From positions 162,144,553 to 162,208,552 of the forward strand of contig NC_134700.1 in the NCBI RefSeq assembly GCF_043290135.1: a stretch of 64,000 nucleotides of DNA. Reading direction: 5' to 3'. Below the pieces are notes generated by a model. The model did no database searches, was not told where the DNA came from, and saw only the letters and a list, made by a program, of their open reading frames with translations. Of this stretch, positions 45,561 through 56,959 are shown in pieces. The first letter of the stretch is position 1, and every line of letters starts with the position of its first letter. A program made the position numbers and the translations under genes. The stretch comes from Rhipicephalus microplus. Lineage: Eukaryota > Arthropoda > Arachnida > Ixodida > Ixodidae.

Positions 45561-48090
45561 GTGGTGCAATACCCTACTGCACTTTCTGCATTCAACCAGT
45601 CTGTTGGAACGGCTCTGATTGAAATATCCTGCTTGTCTTCGTATGTGCACTTTTTTCGTTTTTATTTGATCTCTCTCGGTCCTCTTCCCGACCGTGCTTC
45701 TCAGCCTCTCTCTTGCAAGGTAGCAAACCGGTCACTAGTACAAGGTTAACGCCGCTGCCTTTCATTGTTATCTGTTTCTCTCTTTTTAATTCCTTACTAG
45801 TAAAGTGCTCAAAACTCTGGATCAAGAACCTCCAGAAGTAGCAGGGCAGTTCAGACTGTCGGACTATTCCTCTTTATTTCAACAGCATGAATTTCGTGTC
45901 CATTCAAGACCTAAGCATCCCAACAATGCAGAGGTACTGCTCTGGCAAGTGGTGGGAAATAAACGGCGTTGTCGACTTCTCCATTATGTGCTGGGACCAT
46001 TGTAACCACTCTACACTCTGCTGCGGCTCTGGTTGTAAATGCTCAGCCACAACCCACCTTAGGTCAGCGATTCCCCTTTTGAATGACAGAACGTTCAAGT
46101 CGGCTGAGCCAGAGAAACTAGCCTCAGTGACCGACTATACTCTTGTGTTTTTGCAGCGCCCTTCTCTCTCTTTCAGTCTATTTCACATTCCCTCACCGCT
46201 TAACAGTAGCGAAGCCAGGAAATGGCACACCAGCCCGCGTCCCCCCTACCGTTACTCCCCCTGCACCCGAATCTATTTTTTCGCGGCATACACAGCACAT
46301 GATTACAAGAATATGAAGTTTACCAAGTTAGTAATGCATAACTGAACACTTAGCGAAAACTTTGCACAGGACAAGACAATGGACGACGACGACCGCTGGT
46401 TGGACTCTAGCATTCGTCCTCTGTTGTCCTGTGTCAAATTTTGCGCAACGTGCTCAGCCAAGAGCCCAAGACGCTCAATTTCATCTACCTGCTCGGTCCC
46501 CACTTTCGATCAGAAAGCTGACCCCAAGAAAAAAAAACAACTGAGCCTACGCTTCTGCCCCCATGCAGGGTAGCAATCCGGTTGCTAGTATTATTACCCT
46601 TATTGCTTTTTCTTTTGCTTTGGCTCTCTCTCTGAGCTAATTTATTTCTATAGAGGCCGTCGCATGAAGGGAGGAAACAGACAGGCGGATGGCAGAATGG
46701 TTAACTAAGAAAGTGCAACCCTGTTCAACCTGTTGGAATATGGAGAAGTAAACATTTATGGCAGCTTCCGGGACAAAATATTTCAATAGAATTGCCATCA
46801 TTGCAGCACGCACCGCTTTGAGATGCCAACCTTGATCACACTTGGGTGTCGTGGCAGTGACTGGTAACGCTGGTGGGAGTGTTGACAACAATAAACGTTC
46901 AATACTCTTACCCTAGAACGTGAAAGTTTACATAACTTCTGGTAAAAACCAATATTTTCGTGATGTTTTCAATATTCCTCCTGTTTATTGTAAAGCATTT
47001 GGATCTCATTACAGCTTGTAGCAGCCTGTAGAGCATTTGGTAATGTCGGACCGTATAATGCGACCGTCTATAGGTCCAAATTGGAAGGATCAAACGGGAA
47101 ACGTCTGATTCTTCTCTTCTTTCTTTTAAAACATGGTGCTGGGGACAACCCTGAAAGAAAAATGAAAATGTGTCTCATATCGTATGCGACTTGCGCCGTT
47201 GATCTTTCAAACTGCCTCGAATTATCGGTCGCAGATAAACTTCCCGCTGTGCTGAGCAGATAATGTGCCACATATAGCGGCTCCCACAGCCTTTTGCAAT
47301 CAACTCGATAAAATGCACTGATCTCGTTCATATTTCACCACTAATCGTCTTTTCTTAGATCACGTTGAGCATGATCTCAACACTATTGAGCGTGTACGTG
47401 AGTCGTTATCATTGCAAAAGACATAGTACGCATTTGCACCGTCATGTCTTGTACATTCTCAAGTACACAAATCAGTTTTACAGCATTTACGGCACGGAGC
47501 TTAAACAAAAATAATACGTTAAGCGTCACACGCACAGCACCATCACAGCAAGTCGCGGAGTAATTTGATATTGCCCTACCTAAATGAGAAGCGATATTGA
47601 GTGGCTTGGCATTCGTGACATACCTGGCAGAGGCTTTCCAGTTATGTAACATATCTCAGCCGATGAGTACCACCAGATAACGTCAACCAATCGAGCATGA
47701 CCCAATGCCATTTCCGATGCACCCGACCTTCTAGCAGTGTTTATACACTTCGTTTTATCTTGGACGCAGTCTGCATCGCAGCTGGCTGGAACCCCCGATG
47801 TCGAGGTCTCCTATATCGAGATATTTGGCTGCTTCTCAGAAGCCTGTAGTTTCAGCCATTGCAATTACGATCGTCACAGTAGTAACACTACATCAAGGAG
47901 TACCTTGCGTCTTTTAAGGTTGGATAGCATAAAGAGAGAAAACACTTTTGCGCCTTTCATGTTGCCATTGACAAATTAACCCTTGAAACAGACACCTAGT
48001 GCTATAAAACATCTCTAAGGCTAGGAGAATACGCATAATGCACCAAGAGTAAAGAAAAAAGAAGTAAACCAAAATACTTGTTTTCGACTT
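45561..48090. other. No recognisable gene; two LINE-tail fragments
   Basis: GCAAGGTAGCAAACCGGTCA near 45714 and CAGGGTAGCAATCCGGTTGC near 46566, each followed by a pyrimidine-rich run, match the 3' tail of the RNase-H LINE near 14795. No other motif seen. Confidence 0.4.
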
Positions 48091-48092
48091 AA

Positions 48093-48384
48093 CCCACCCT
48101 GGCAGCTCAGCGGCAAACGTTTCACCAGAACGCTGGTTTGATTCCCCGCCACGTTGTCCGCATTGCGACATGACAGCGGCATGTGTGAGAACACCCATTT
48201 ACACAGATTTAGGTGCAGCTTCAGGCATCCAGGTGGTCTAGATTAATCCACAAACACCCCCACTCCCTCTTGTTCTCATTAAGACGTACCTCATAATTAT
48301 AGCTTCAAAAATACCGGTGGCCGATATGAATCCACAAGCATCCCCGCTCCCTTTTTTCTTATTAACACGTACTTCGTAATTATA
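48093..48384 (+). mobile_element. Decayed SINE with duplicated 3' portion
   Basis: Head CAGCTCAGCGGCAAACG and GGTTTGATTCCCC (B box), then a degraded body with GATTTAGGTGCAGCTT and CCAGGTGGTCTAGATTAATC. The 3' part from CCACAAACACCCCCACTCCC (48248-48303) is repeated imperfectly at 48332-48384. Confidence 0.5.
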
Positions 48385-48389
48385 CTCTC

Positions 48390-49284
48390 ATATTTACACC
48401 TTAAATTTGAAAATTAATAATACTGTAACCAACAAATACAGCACCTGCCACTAAAACCATTATTTTTTTATTACTTAGGACAGACCTCAGCCTGTCAACT
48501 ACAGTATATTGTCCAGTATAATCTAGGCACTATAACTACAGACACACAACCTTTAGAAATGATGCTAGCCGTTTGAGCGAAGTCTGCATCTCCTTCTGAC
48601 GCGTGGCCACGCGAAGGCCATTCTATGAGCGCCATTTTTCTTTTCAGCACGTGGTATGGTGGCATGCGCAGCACGGCGTTGCATGCGTAGCATGCTGTGC
48701 TTGCAAATCGTGTGGGCCGATGTACAAAGTCGGGAAGCGGCGTGTGCATTCCGAGGGTGTCGAACAACTTGTGGCCTTCCTTTTTTTAGGGGTGAAGCTC
48801 CTCAAAGCGGCACCCGTTCGTCCCTCGACGTAGTAGGTAACATGTCTTACGCTTTGACCTGCAAGGTGGTGCCGGTGGGAGATTTCTCTTGTGCGTTGTT
48901 GAACACTAAAAAATTCGCAGCGTGCGCGTTAACTTAAAGCCGAATTCTCCTGTCTCTCATTCCCCGTTAGCAGCCATTGGCATGTACATTGAGCACTATC
49001 TGACAAGAAAGGGTTGCTACGTTATACTCGCTGTTCGTAACCTCCTTGATTTTAGAAAGGTTTAGCGAGCGTTGGGCCGCAGTGCCATGGATACAGTGTA
49101 CTAGTATTTACCATGAACTCGAGGTGGTTAAAGGTGGGAAGTAGACACGAAGCGCAAGCCGTAAGAAACTGTGCGTGTGCCACCTCTCGTTTAGTCCTTG
49201 GAATGTCCGCTCGATGGCGGTGCTTCTATATGAGGAATATATGATGAAAAGATGCGAGATGGTGGTACTTGGAGTGTTGAATAG
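48390..49284. other. No recognisable gene
   Basis: Motif-free. A GC-richer patch with GCATGCG strings lies at 48600-48760. Confidence 0.4.
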
Positions 49285-49524
49285 GTGGACGAACGGACAC
49301 ACAGACAGATGCATGGACTGACGCACGGATGACTGCACGGACGGATGGACGCATGGGCGGACGCAGGAGTGGACGCATGGACGAAAGCAGGGACGGACGC
49401 ACAGATGAATGAGCGGGCGCACGAACAGACGCACGCACATACGGGCGGATGCACGCACGCGCGGCCACACAGAGGCATGCATGAATGGACGGAAGCAAGA
49501 ACGAATGGACGGACGGATGCTTCG
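49285..49524. repeat. Degenerate GGAC/GCAC minisatellite
   Basis: A run of imperfect four-base words (GGAC, GCAC, GGAT, ACGA) grouped in 8-12-bp units, giving open frames on both strands that are artefacts of the repeat. Confidence 0.7.
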
Positions 49525-49789
49525 CCCCACTATCCATCATTCACTACGTGGATATGCTGCCATTTTTCGTTATACTTTAAGCAGATCAAAACGATGACGA
49601 ATATGGTGATGGTGTAATAGTAATCCTTGCTTTTTTGAAGATCTCTCAAGCGTCATTAGGGCAGGGTTAGTGCTAGACACTGTGCTTGTTTCAAGTATTA
49701 GCATTACGGTTACGTGATTGCAGAGCATTGCATATATCCTTGCAGGCTAGTAGGGTTGCCCTAGGCCCCCCTCTCCCCCATGTTTTGAT

Positions 49790-50286
<497 letters not shown>

Positions 50287-50350
<64 letters not shown>
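50287..50350. repeat. Palindromic (CT)n(TA)n(GA)n microsatellite
   Basis: A CT tract, then a TA tract, then a GA tract of matching lengths make a nearly perfect 64-bp palindrome. Confidence 0.85.
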
Positions 50351-50351
<1 letters not shown>

Positions 50352-50469
50352 TTGAAGCGATGGTGGGTTTTGGTCGCCGCATATGTAAACGTATGAGAGG
50401 TGGTCACTCAAAGAACACTTCATTTATTACTTCAACGTTTCGGTCACAGTCTGATATCACAATATCACA

Positions 50470-50690
50470 GTCCGTGCTCCGGGGTGGCTCATTGATTAAC
50501 GCCTCTCTTTCACGACGCGTAGGTGCCACGTTCGAATCCGCGCGCTACAGTCTTTTTTTTTCTTGATTTTTTCTTGCGTTTTCATATATATACATACGTA
50601 TACATATACGGTGCATGACATCGACGCCCATGCCGGTGACAAAACCCAGCCGAGAGTGTCCATATAATTACTATCGCAGGAATATGCAGG
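50470..50690 (+). mobile_element. tRNA-headed SINE (third family)
   Basis: GGGTGGCTCATTGATTAACG (A-box region) and CACGTTCGAATCCGCGCG (B box), a T-rich linker, then TGCATGACATCGACGCCCAT and GAGAGTGTCCATATAATTAC as body and end. The gene-like region follows at once. Confidence 0.65.
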
Positions 50691-50787
50691 TCAAAGAAGC
50701 CTACTTGTACTATCAGCCTCCAATGAAACCCGAACAGCGGCAAGCCTTCTCGATGGTATAGTGCGCGCCATCCACTCACCGCCATGA

Positions 50788-50837
50788 ACAGGCTCGCATA
50801 TATGCGCTGAGTGGCCGAACAGGATGCGCGAGCCTGT
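50788..50837. repeat. 10-bp inverted repeat upstream of the THAP promoter
   Basis: ACAGGCTCGC (50788-50797) and GCGAGCCTGT (50828-50837) pair perfectly, with imperfect pairing beyond (TCACCGCC against GTGGTGA). Confidence 0.6.
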
Positions 50838-50857
50838 CAGTGGTGATAAGCGGTCGG

Positions 50858-51084
50858 TGCGTACTATCGTCACCCCCGGAAAATCTTTTCAGGCCTGCGC
50901 CCAGCAATCTGACGTCATTTCCGGCCGGCCGACTCTCGGGGAAGCCACAGCGGCAGCGAGCGCAGTGCGGGCGGCGGTGGTGACGGTTCGGCGGCGTGGT
51001 GTTGACGGTGTTTCGCGTTTGTTGCTTTCCGTTGTTGTTTTGCGGTAATTTCGTTTCCGTGCGTGATGCTGGAGTGATGCGACA
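50858..51084 (+). promoter_or_regulatory. CpG-rich promoter and 5' UTR of the THAP gene
   Basis: No TATA box at a suitable place. A perfect cAMP-response-type palindrome TGACGTCA (50910-50917) is joined to ATTTCCGG, an ETS-type core, and then GGCCGGCC. The block CGTCACCCCCGGAA (50868-50881) plus CTTTTCAGGCCTGCGC (50885-50900) recurs inverted at 53320-53350. Confidence 0.6.
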
Positions 51085-52256
51085 ATGCCGAATAAGTGTT
51101 GTGTACCCGGATGCACCGGCAACTACAAAACAGGAAAGAAGATACAAGTGTTTTCCTTCCCTAAAGACGCCGACGCTCTCAAACAATGGCTACGCGCCAT
51201 TCCTAGGAAGGACTTCGTGCCGACTTCGTGCACTAAGGTAAGAATTTGAGATGCTCCTGTTCTTAGCTTGTCGTTGCTTGTTCGGGTAGAAATCACCTAT
51301 GATGGGAAATACTTGAGCGTGTGGCCGCCGGGCCTCGCGAAGCGCTGACGCCAGCAGCGTTCGCAGCAAGGATGGTCAGCTGCGCTTTGTTCACTAACAG
51401 TGCCGTGGTGTCGTCCATTCTTGCAAGCTCTCGGTGGAAGCGCTTCGTGGAGTGCGGTGACATCACGCTCCCGCGTTTCCTTTCATGTTGCTTGTACCGC
51501 TTAGCGCAGCGCTTTTATTTAGATGCTTGCGAAACGTAGGTAGACTTTGTTTTAGCTACACGGACTGTAAACGCGGTCATGCAAACGGGAGCGCATTTTT
51601 TTCTTTTGAGAAGTGGCGTCTCAGACGTTCTTGAAACGTTTGTGCAGGTGTGCGCGGATCATTTCGACGCTTCATGCATCGAGAAGACGACATCGTACAC
51701 GGATCCAAGGACTGGGAGAGTTATTGAAGTTGCACTCCCAGTACCACGGTTGCGTCCTGGATCTGTCCCAACGGTATTTCCCGGCTGTCCGTCCTACCTT
51801 TCAGTACGAGACAAGAGCACGAGAGAAACCCCTGACGCCAAGAGGAGCCGACAAGAAGCCTCCCAACTCGCCCGTGCTGTAGAAAAGTCGCTGGCGTCAT
51901 ATGAAGCGGAGCAAAAACGAGACCGGTTTTCGTCCCTCGAAGAACTAAGGGCTCGCCTGCAAGGGGAGTCAGTGTCTCCAAAGTGGACTGTGATTCATAA
52001 AGAAGAGTGCTCCATGTTTTTGAACATTATCGACTATCGTGAACCTTGTTTGAATGCGTCATTGACCGTGTTTGCAAACCTTGAAGTCTTTGCCTGCTAT
52101 CAAGGTTCACCAATCAAGAACCTTGGTAGCGCTGTTGTACCAGACTCAGTTCAAAAAGTAAGTTCCTTGTTGGAAATTTTGAACAACCTGTCGATGCTGT
52201 CTGAGGAGCGCTGCACTTATTGCCACCTGGCTCAAGCAATACATTCCCTTGTTTGA
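51085..52256 (+). CDS. THAP-domain protein (two exons, 253 aa)
   Basis: Exon 1 is 51085-51237, exon 2 is 51648-52256; the 410-bp intron is phase 0, with donor AAG|GTAAGA and acceptor GTGCAG|GTG. THAP domains are C2CH zinc fingers that bind specific DNA in the nucleus, found in transcription regulators and in P-element transposases. Residues C5 and C10 (MPNKCCVPGC), W35, C53 and H56 (VCADHF) and a VPTVF box at 91-95, matching the family's AVPTIF, are all present. A charged, probably helical stretch (about 110-155) and a C-terminal region of unknown fold follow, resembling what I recall of small tick THAP proteins. No transposase catalytic domain. The intron falls just before the C-x2-H pair. 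No frame damage. The target is unknown. Confidence 0.85.
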
Positions 52257-52900
52257 GCCTTGTTTCCAGTTTTGTATCTCTTTACAAGTTGTTAGCTTTT
52301 AAAGGTGCTGTACTTTTTTCTTTTTTTTTAACTCGAACTGCCTCGGTGCCCACTGTAGCAGTTGTACAGTCCGTTTTGGTACCTAAGCTGTGTACACTTT
52401 CCTTGTGCACTCTGTGTACAGACATGTTGTGCACTGTGATTTGTTTTTTTCTTAGATTTTTGTTTGATTTTTTCCCTAGGACATGCACCTACCTGTGGCA
52501 GTACAATTACTTTTCTTTCTGTCATTTATCATGCTGTGGACCACAATTTAGTCTCCAGTGTTCTTATGTATTGTATTTTTTGGCAAGTGTTTGAACCTGA
52601 TACCTTGTGTTGCTACTGCTACTATGATAAACGAATGGTATGTTTTCCTCTAACCTACAATTTAAATGAAAGTGTGCTTTTTTCTGTTCCAAAGCTCGAG
52701 GATGTTTTTGCTGTTACAATCTGTTTTGTTTTGAGTTTTATGTGGCAAGATATTGTGTTTTGTATTTTTGGCATATTTTCAGCATTAAGGGCAACATCTT
52801 GTGTTGCCTGTCGTCTGCCTGGACCGAGAACAATGTGCACTGTGATATTTGTACAGACGGCGTCTGGCTGTGATAAATAAATACGCATTATTCCATTCAC
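52257..52900 (+). terminator. THAP gene 3' UTR and poly(A) signal
   Basis: T-rich, non-coding sequence after the stop, ending in AATAAA at 52876-52881 (GTGATAAATAAATACGC), about 620 bases past the stop codon. A SINE begins 50 bases downstream. Confidence 0.6.
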
Positions 52901-52930
52901 GATATTCATTATTTCTTGATACCTTGATAA

Positions 52931-53170
52931 GTTCCCCCGCAACGGTGGCTCAGTGGCTAAGGCGTAGCGCTGCTGAGCACTAGGGCGCAGTTTCGATACC
53001 CGGCTGCGGCGGCCGCATTTCTGATGGAGGCGAAAAGCAAAAACGCCCGTGTGTACGAGATTTCGGCACACAATAAAGATTCCCAGGTAGTAAAACTTGA
53101 TCCTGAGCTCTCCACTACGGCGCGCTTCATCGCCTGCGTTGCGTCGGCGCGTTAAACCATACAATCAATG
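52931..53170 (+). mobile_element. tRNA-headed SINE with target duplication
   Basis: Head GGTGGCTCAGTGGCTAAGG (A box) and GTTTCGATACCC (B-box-like), body CGGCCGCATTTCTGATGGAG, ending GGCGCGTTAAACCATACAAT. GATACCTTGATAA (52918-52930) and GATACCGTGATAA (53171-53183) are the target duplication. Its insertion just past the poly(A) signal spared the THAP gene. Confidence 0.8.
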
Positions 53171-53261
53171 GATACCGTGATAAATCGTGCGGACATGGTG
53201 TCAAGGAACCTCGCCCGAGTCGGTAGGCGTGAAGGGCGCTCGCGGCTGGCGCAGCCACCCA

Positions 53262-53362
53262 GCGAAGGGCGGCCGGCCGGCCGGCGCGATGTGACGTCGT
53301 CGACGTCACGTCACGTGACGCGCAGGCCTGAAAAGCTTCCGGGGGTGACGGTACTATGCAAT
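53262..53362 (-). repeat. Inverted copy of the THAP promoter core
   Basis: On the minus strand CGTCACCCCCGGAA (53350-53337) and CTTTTCAGGCCTGCGC (53335-53320) match the THAP promoter blocks exactly, then ACGTCA-type palindromes and GGCCGGCCGGCC follow, in the same order as upstream of the gene. Beyond this core the two arms diverge. Confidence 0.8.
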
Positions 53363-53364
53363 CG

Positions 53365-56300
53365 CGAAAGCTTGCCGCTGTTCAAGTTTCACTTGACGGG
53401 AATAGTTGCTTCTGTTTGTCTGGGGTAGAACTTTACGACGTACGTTATGCTGTGCAGTGAAACTTTTTGGTGGCCTTTAGGTCAGACTTCACTTGGACAT
53501 TTAGTTAAGTCCTCCTCGAACAAATGTGGTCTCTTGCATGCATCACACGCGCTACCAATGACATTGTTTACCAGGTATTTATTCTACTTGGTCGTCGCTC
53601 ATCTGAGTCGCCCTTGTATTATATGCACTGCGGCTGCGTCCATTGGAGGTTGATGAACGCAGTGGAAATCACTCCGCAATTCTGCATTCCAACGCAACCA
53701 TCGCGTCAGGCACCCTAGTTATTCCTCTAGTAACGACACTGCCACACCTTTATTTGCAGCCGCTTTCTACCAACAACGGTTCCCATTATAAGCAAATAGT
53801 TGGAGCTATGTTGAAGCTCGTTCGGTCGTGGCATACTACCTTGCTCTTCCTTGCAAGCAACTATGACCTGGTGCATCGTTATCCTTAACAAACTTCAAGA
53901 GCGAATCAGCAGAACACTTGCAGTAAAGGTTAGTCCATCAGCTGAATGTTCAGTACCACATCAAAAGATGGTAGGCGTGTGCATTGACCTGGGGTGCACT
54001 TGCTTTTTGTTATATTTTAGTCAAGAGACCACAATAAAACAGAGGTGAATTACGCACACAGCTTGTGCCTTGGCTTTATTTTTTTCGGGCTCCCCGAAAT
54101 ATGTTGGACCACGCACGACCCGCTAACATAGCCATTCATGCTTTCGCTTTAGATAAAACAAGACGAAGAAAGAAAACAAACAACGCTCATCGCTAAGAGA
54201 GCAGTCACGCCGCAGCAATACATAAATGTGCGGCTCATTATAGCAAGTTTTCTTGTTTCGTGCTGGAGAAAGATTACAACACTGGCGCGCTTCAGCGCAA
54301 CACAATCCGTGCTATACAATACCATTACGGAATGAAGTCTGGTTATGTAAATTAAGGTTGGGCCTCTCTCGACGAGCAAGCCAAAGCTTAACTAGTTTAC
54401 TGCTCTCGCGTCACTATCAAACGGAGGCCGTTGAATTTCCCAACGAGTAGGGCTGCTTTCTCCTCGGCAAACTTTATTGGCAGTGCCGTAATTTAACTGA
54501 TGAAGCTGTAACGTCGACAGCATTGAAAAAATATTGATAATCTCATACAGTATAGTGGCTACGGCAGCGCCAAATTAAATTAGCGCAAAAGCTCAACAGA
54601 AACGCGTTATTTTCGCATACGCTGCCCGACACTACTTCGATGATTTTACGCGTCACTTGTCATGAGTCAGTCCATTACTATTCATAGAGTTGACAACGAA
54701 ATCACTCAGAGCAGACTGGGTACAGGCAAAACGTTGTATTAGTTTTTCTTTCTCTTCTTTTTGAGAGACTGGCGATAGGCCTAGAACCATGAATGTCCGC
54801 GTGTATAGCAAGGGGACGTCTGCTTTATTTGTATATCGTGCAATTCATAAAGAATGTGTTTGACGTGCAGAGTCCCTGCTTTTGCGCGTTTACCATTCAC
54901 AGAAATTATTCGTGATTCGCTGCACACTCAAAACGAGGGCGCAGCGGCCTCTAGGATGTGTATATGACGCTAACTTAGTTGTGGGCAATCGCTCTAAGTG
55001 CCGCTGCTACGTCCCTAAAAATCCTGCTCTTCTGCACAGGGGTTACTGTCGAAATTTTAAGGTTAAAACATCTCCCTCGCTGATTAGATTTCTTTAGTTT
55101 GGGCAGCAAAACTAACTAACCAACTAACTAACAACCTTCTATAAACTAGCCAGCTAAGTCCCTTCGGTCACAAATATTTCGTGAGCCACATAAGCCTATG
55201 AATGTGATTAAGCAGCAAATGTCTGCAGCACGCACCGCAGGGTTAATACAATTTTCATGAAAGGCACAGGAAGGCTCTTTTTAATATAGCGTAAGCTCCT
55301 TTCAAAACTTCCACCTAGAGTAACGTGGGGAGAAGCTCCGTCTTCTGGTTGTTGATTATCAATTTGCATTGTTACTTATTACCATTTATTTACTCACTCA
55401 TTCACCCACTCACGTAAGTAGTAGTGTTTCTTGGGGGAGAGGGGGGTGGGGCACATACTCGTCAGGAGTTTTCTGTTTCCAGAGTTAATGCTGGTTGAGA
55501 GATGAGTGGCGTAGATTTACACAACCTTAAAAAAAAACAAGGGATTATCTTGCCATGAGAGTTAAAAAGAAATCTAGTTGTACCGTTTAAAGTGCATTGT
55601 AGTAATTCTGATTCTGGTGTGAAGAAAGTAATGCGGAAGAAAAGACAATTTGCCCCCAGCATATACTCAGACGGCGACCGTACCATGGTCGCAGGTTCAG
55701 ACCCTGCCTGGAGCAAGTCAGGTGCCGCCATTAGTGGTGCGAATGTGCAGCGCAGAGAAGCGCACTTGCCGATTAAGAAAATAATTTATTGTTTCTGTTA
55801 ACACAGGGCAATGCCGGGAACCCGCTCCTATATATACCTACTTATTCTCCTTTTTACTTTTTCTTTCTTTGTCCCTGTCAGATCAGGAATACGCAAGTTC
55901 AACATTGGTGAAGAGAAAATATGGCAGCATGACAAAGTTGGGAACAGCGGAAATAAAACGGTCACCTAACGGCTGTCTACGTCTATAGACTGGCACACAC
56001 CGGCAGAAGACGAGCGCACGAAACGCATGCTCCGAGAAAAATTGTTCCACGAATTGCGTATACGCGCTATTTCGCTGCTGTAATAGCTGTCACGCTACTG
56101 TACACATGCGCAAACGAAACGCGCTTCGCTACCACGAATGTACTTGAACGGATCGGCGTGGTATGTCAGCCTGAACCGAGATGCAGTCGTGAACACTGAC
56201 CTTTCCATTTCGTCACGCATAACGTATTCATCTTCGAAGCGATGCGCGCTCCATCATTTTCATACGCTAATAAAAAGCATTGCTATTTAAAATCCTACAT

Positions 56301-56500
56301 CCATAACATGATAACGAGAGGTATTATAGTATAAGGCTCTGCAAATGTCAATCATGCACCTTGGTTTCTTAAAATCCTTGTAGATTATTTTGAGTTTAAA
56401 GACGAAAAAAGGGCCTCTTTGTCACATTCGTCATTCTTCGTAGGGGTGATACAACTTCCTAGCTGCCTATTTATTCGTTAAGCAGGTGTAAATTGTCGGC
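53365..56500. other. No recognisable gene; possible transcript end at 54033
   Basis: From 53365 the sequence is less AT-rich, lacks a motif-bearing frame, and has AATAAA at 54033-54038. A tRNA-like SINE remnant may lie at 55665-55790 (GGTTCAGACCC as B box). Nothing else seen. Confidence 0.4.
55665..55790 (+). repeat. Possible tRNA-derived SINE remnant
   Basis: GACGGCGACCGTACCATGG, then TCGCAGGTTCAGACCCTGCC, resembles the B-box side of the SINE at 49.8 kb. No clear body or target duplication. Confidence 0.3.
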
Positions 56501-56501
56501 G

Positions 56502-56723
56502 CTAACCGTTGAGGTGAAGGTTGTGGACATTGGTGCACCTGCTTAAGGCGACGTATCCGAGTTTCTGTGGTTGCTGTTCACCATCTTCCCGCTGCTTCGC
56601 ATTCACAGACGGTTCCTTTTGGTGGAAGATGGCGTGGTGTTTTCTTAATTTAAGAGGCTGTTTGCGGGCCTTTAATACGCCTTCAAATTCAAGTAGAAAG
56701 GCATCAAACATTTTTTCCACCAT
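56502..56723 (-). pseudogene. Relic of a Pif1/Helitron-type helicase C-terminus
   Basis: The minus-strand frame ends QQPQKLGYVALSRCTNVHNL. YVALSR followed by Cys/Val and a short LxL stretch is motif VI of Pif1-like helicases, found in the helicase part of Helitron transposons and in cellular Pif1. The rest of the 73-codon frame does not look like the expected upstream motif (HKSQG), so only a scrap remains. Could be a chance match. Confidence 0.35.
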
Positions 56724-56959
56724 CCGAAAATGCGTCCACCACAGCCGCGATTCGATGCCGCGAACTTTTCGTTCTCCATTCTAGCGCCACAATCGCTTGA
56801 CCAATGTGCGGTGCACTTTCACCCTCGATACGGTGTTTTCTGCTGCTATCTCGGAACCATACAGACAGGCAATTCCAACAGCTTCTCTTGTAGATACAGA
56901 ACTTACAAAATGTTTCGTGCGCTAACATACCATGCAACTTACATAACAGCATAAAAAGA

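Noticed and set aside
49108..49540. Long minus-strand frames rich in Arg, Pro and Cys
   Set aside because: They follow the GGAC/GCAC minisatellite in several frames equally.
52655..53164. 169-codon minus-strand frame
   Set aside because: Runs across the THAP 3' UTR and a SINE; a chance frame.
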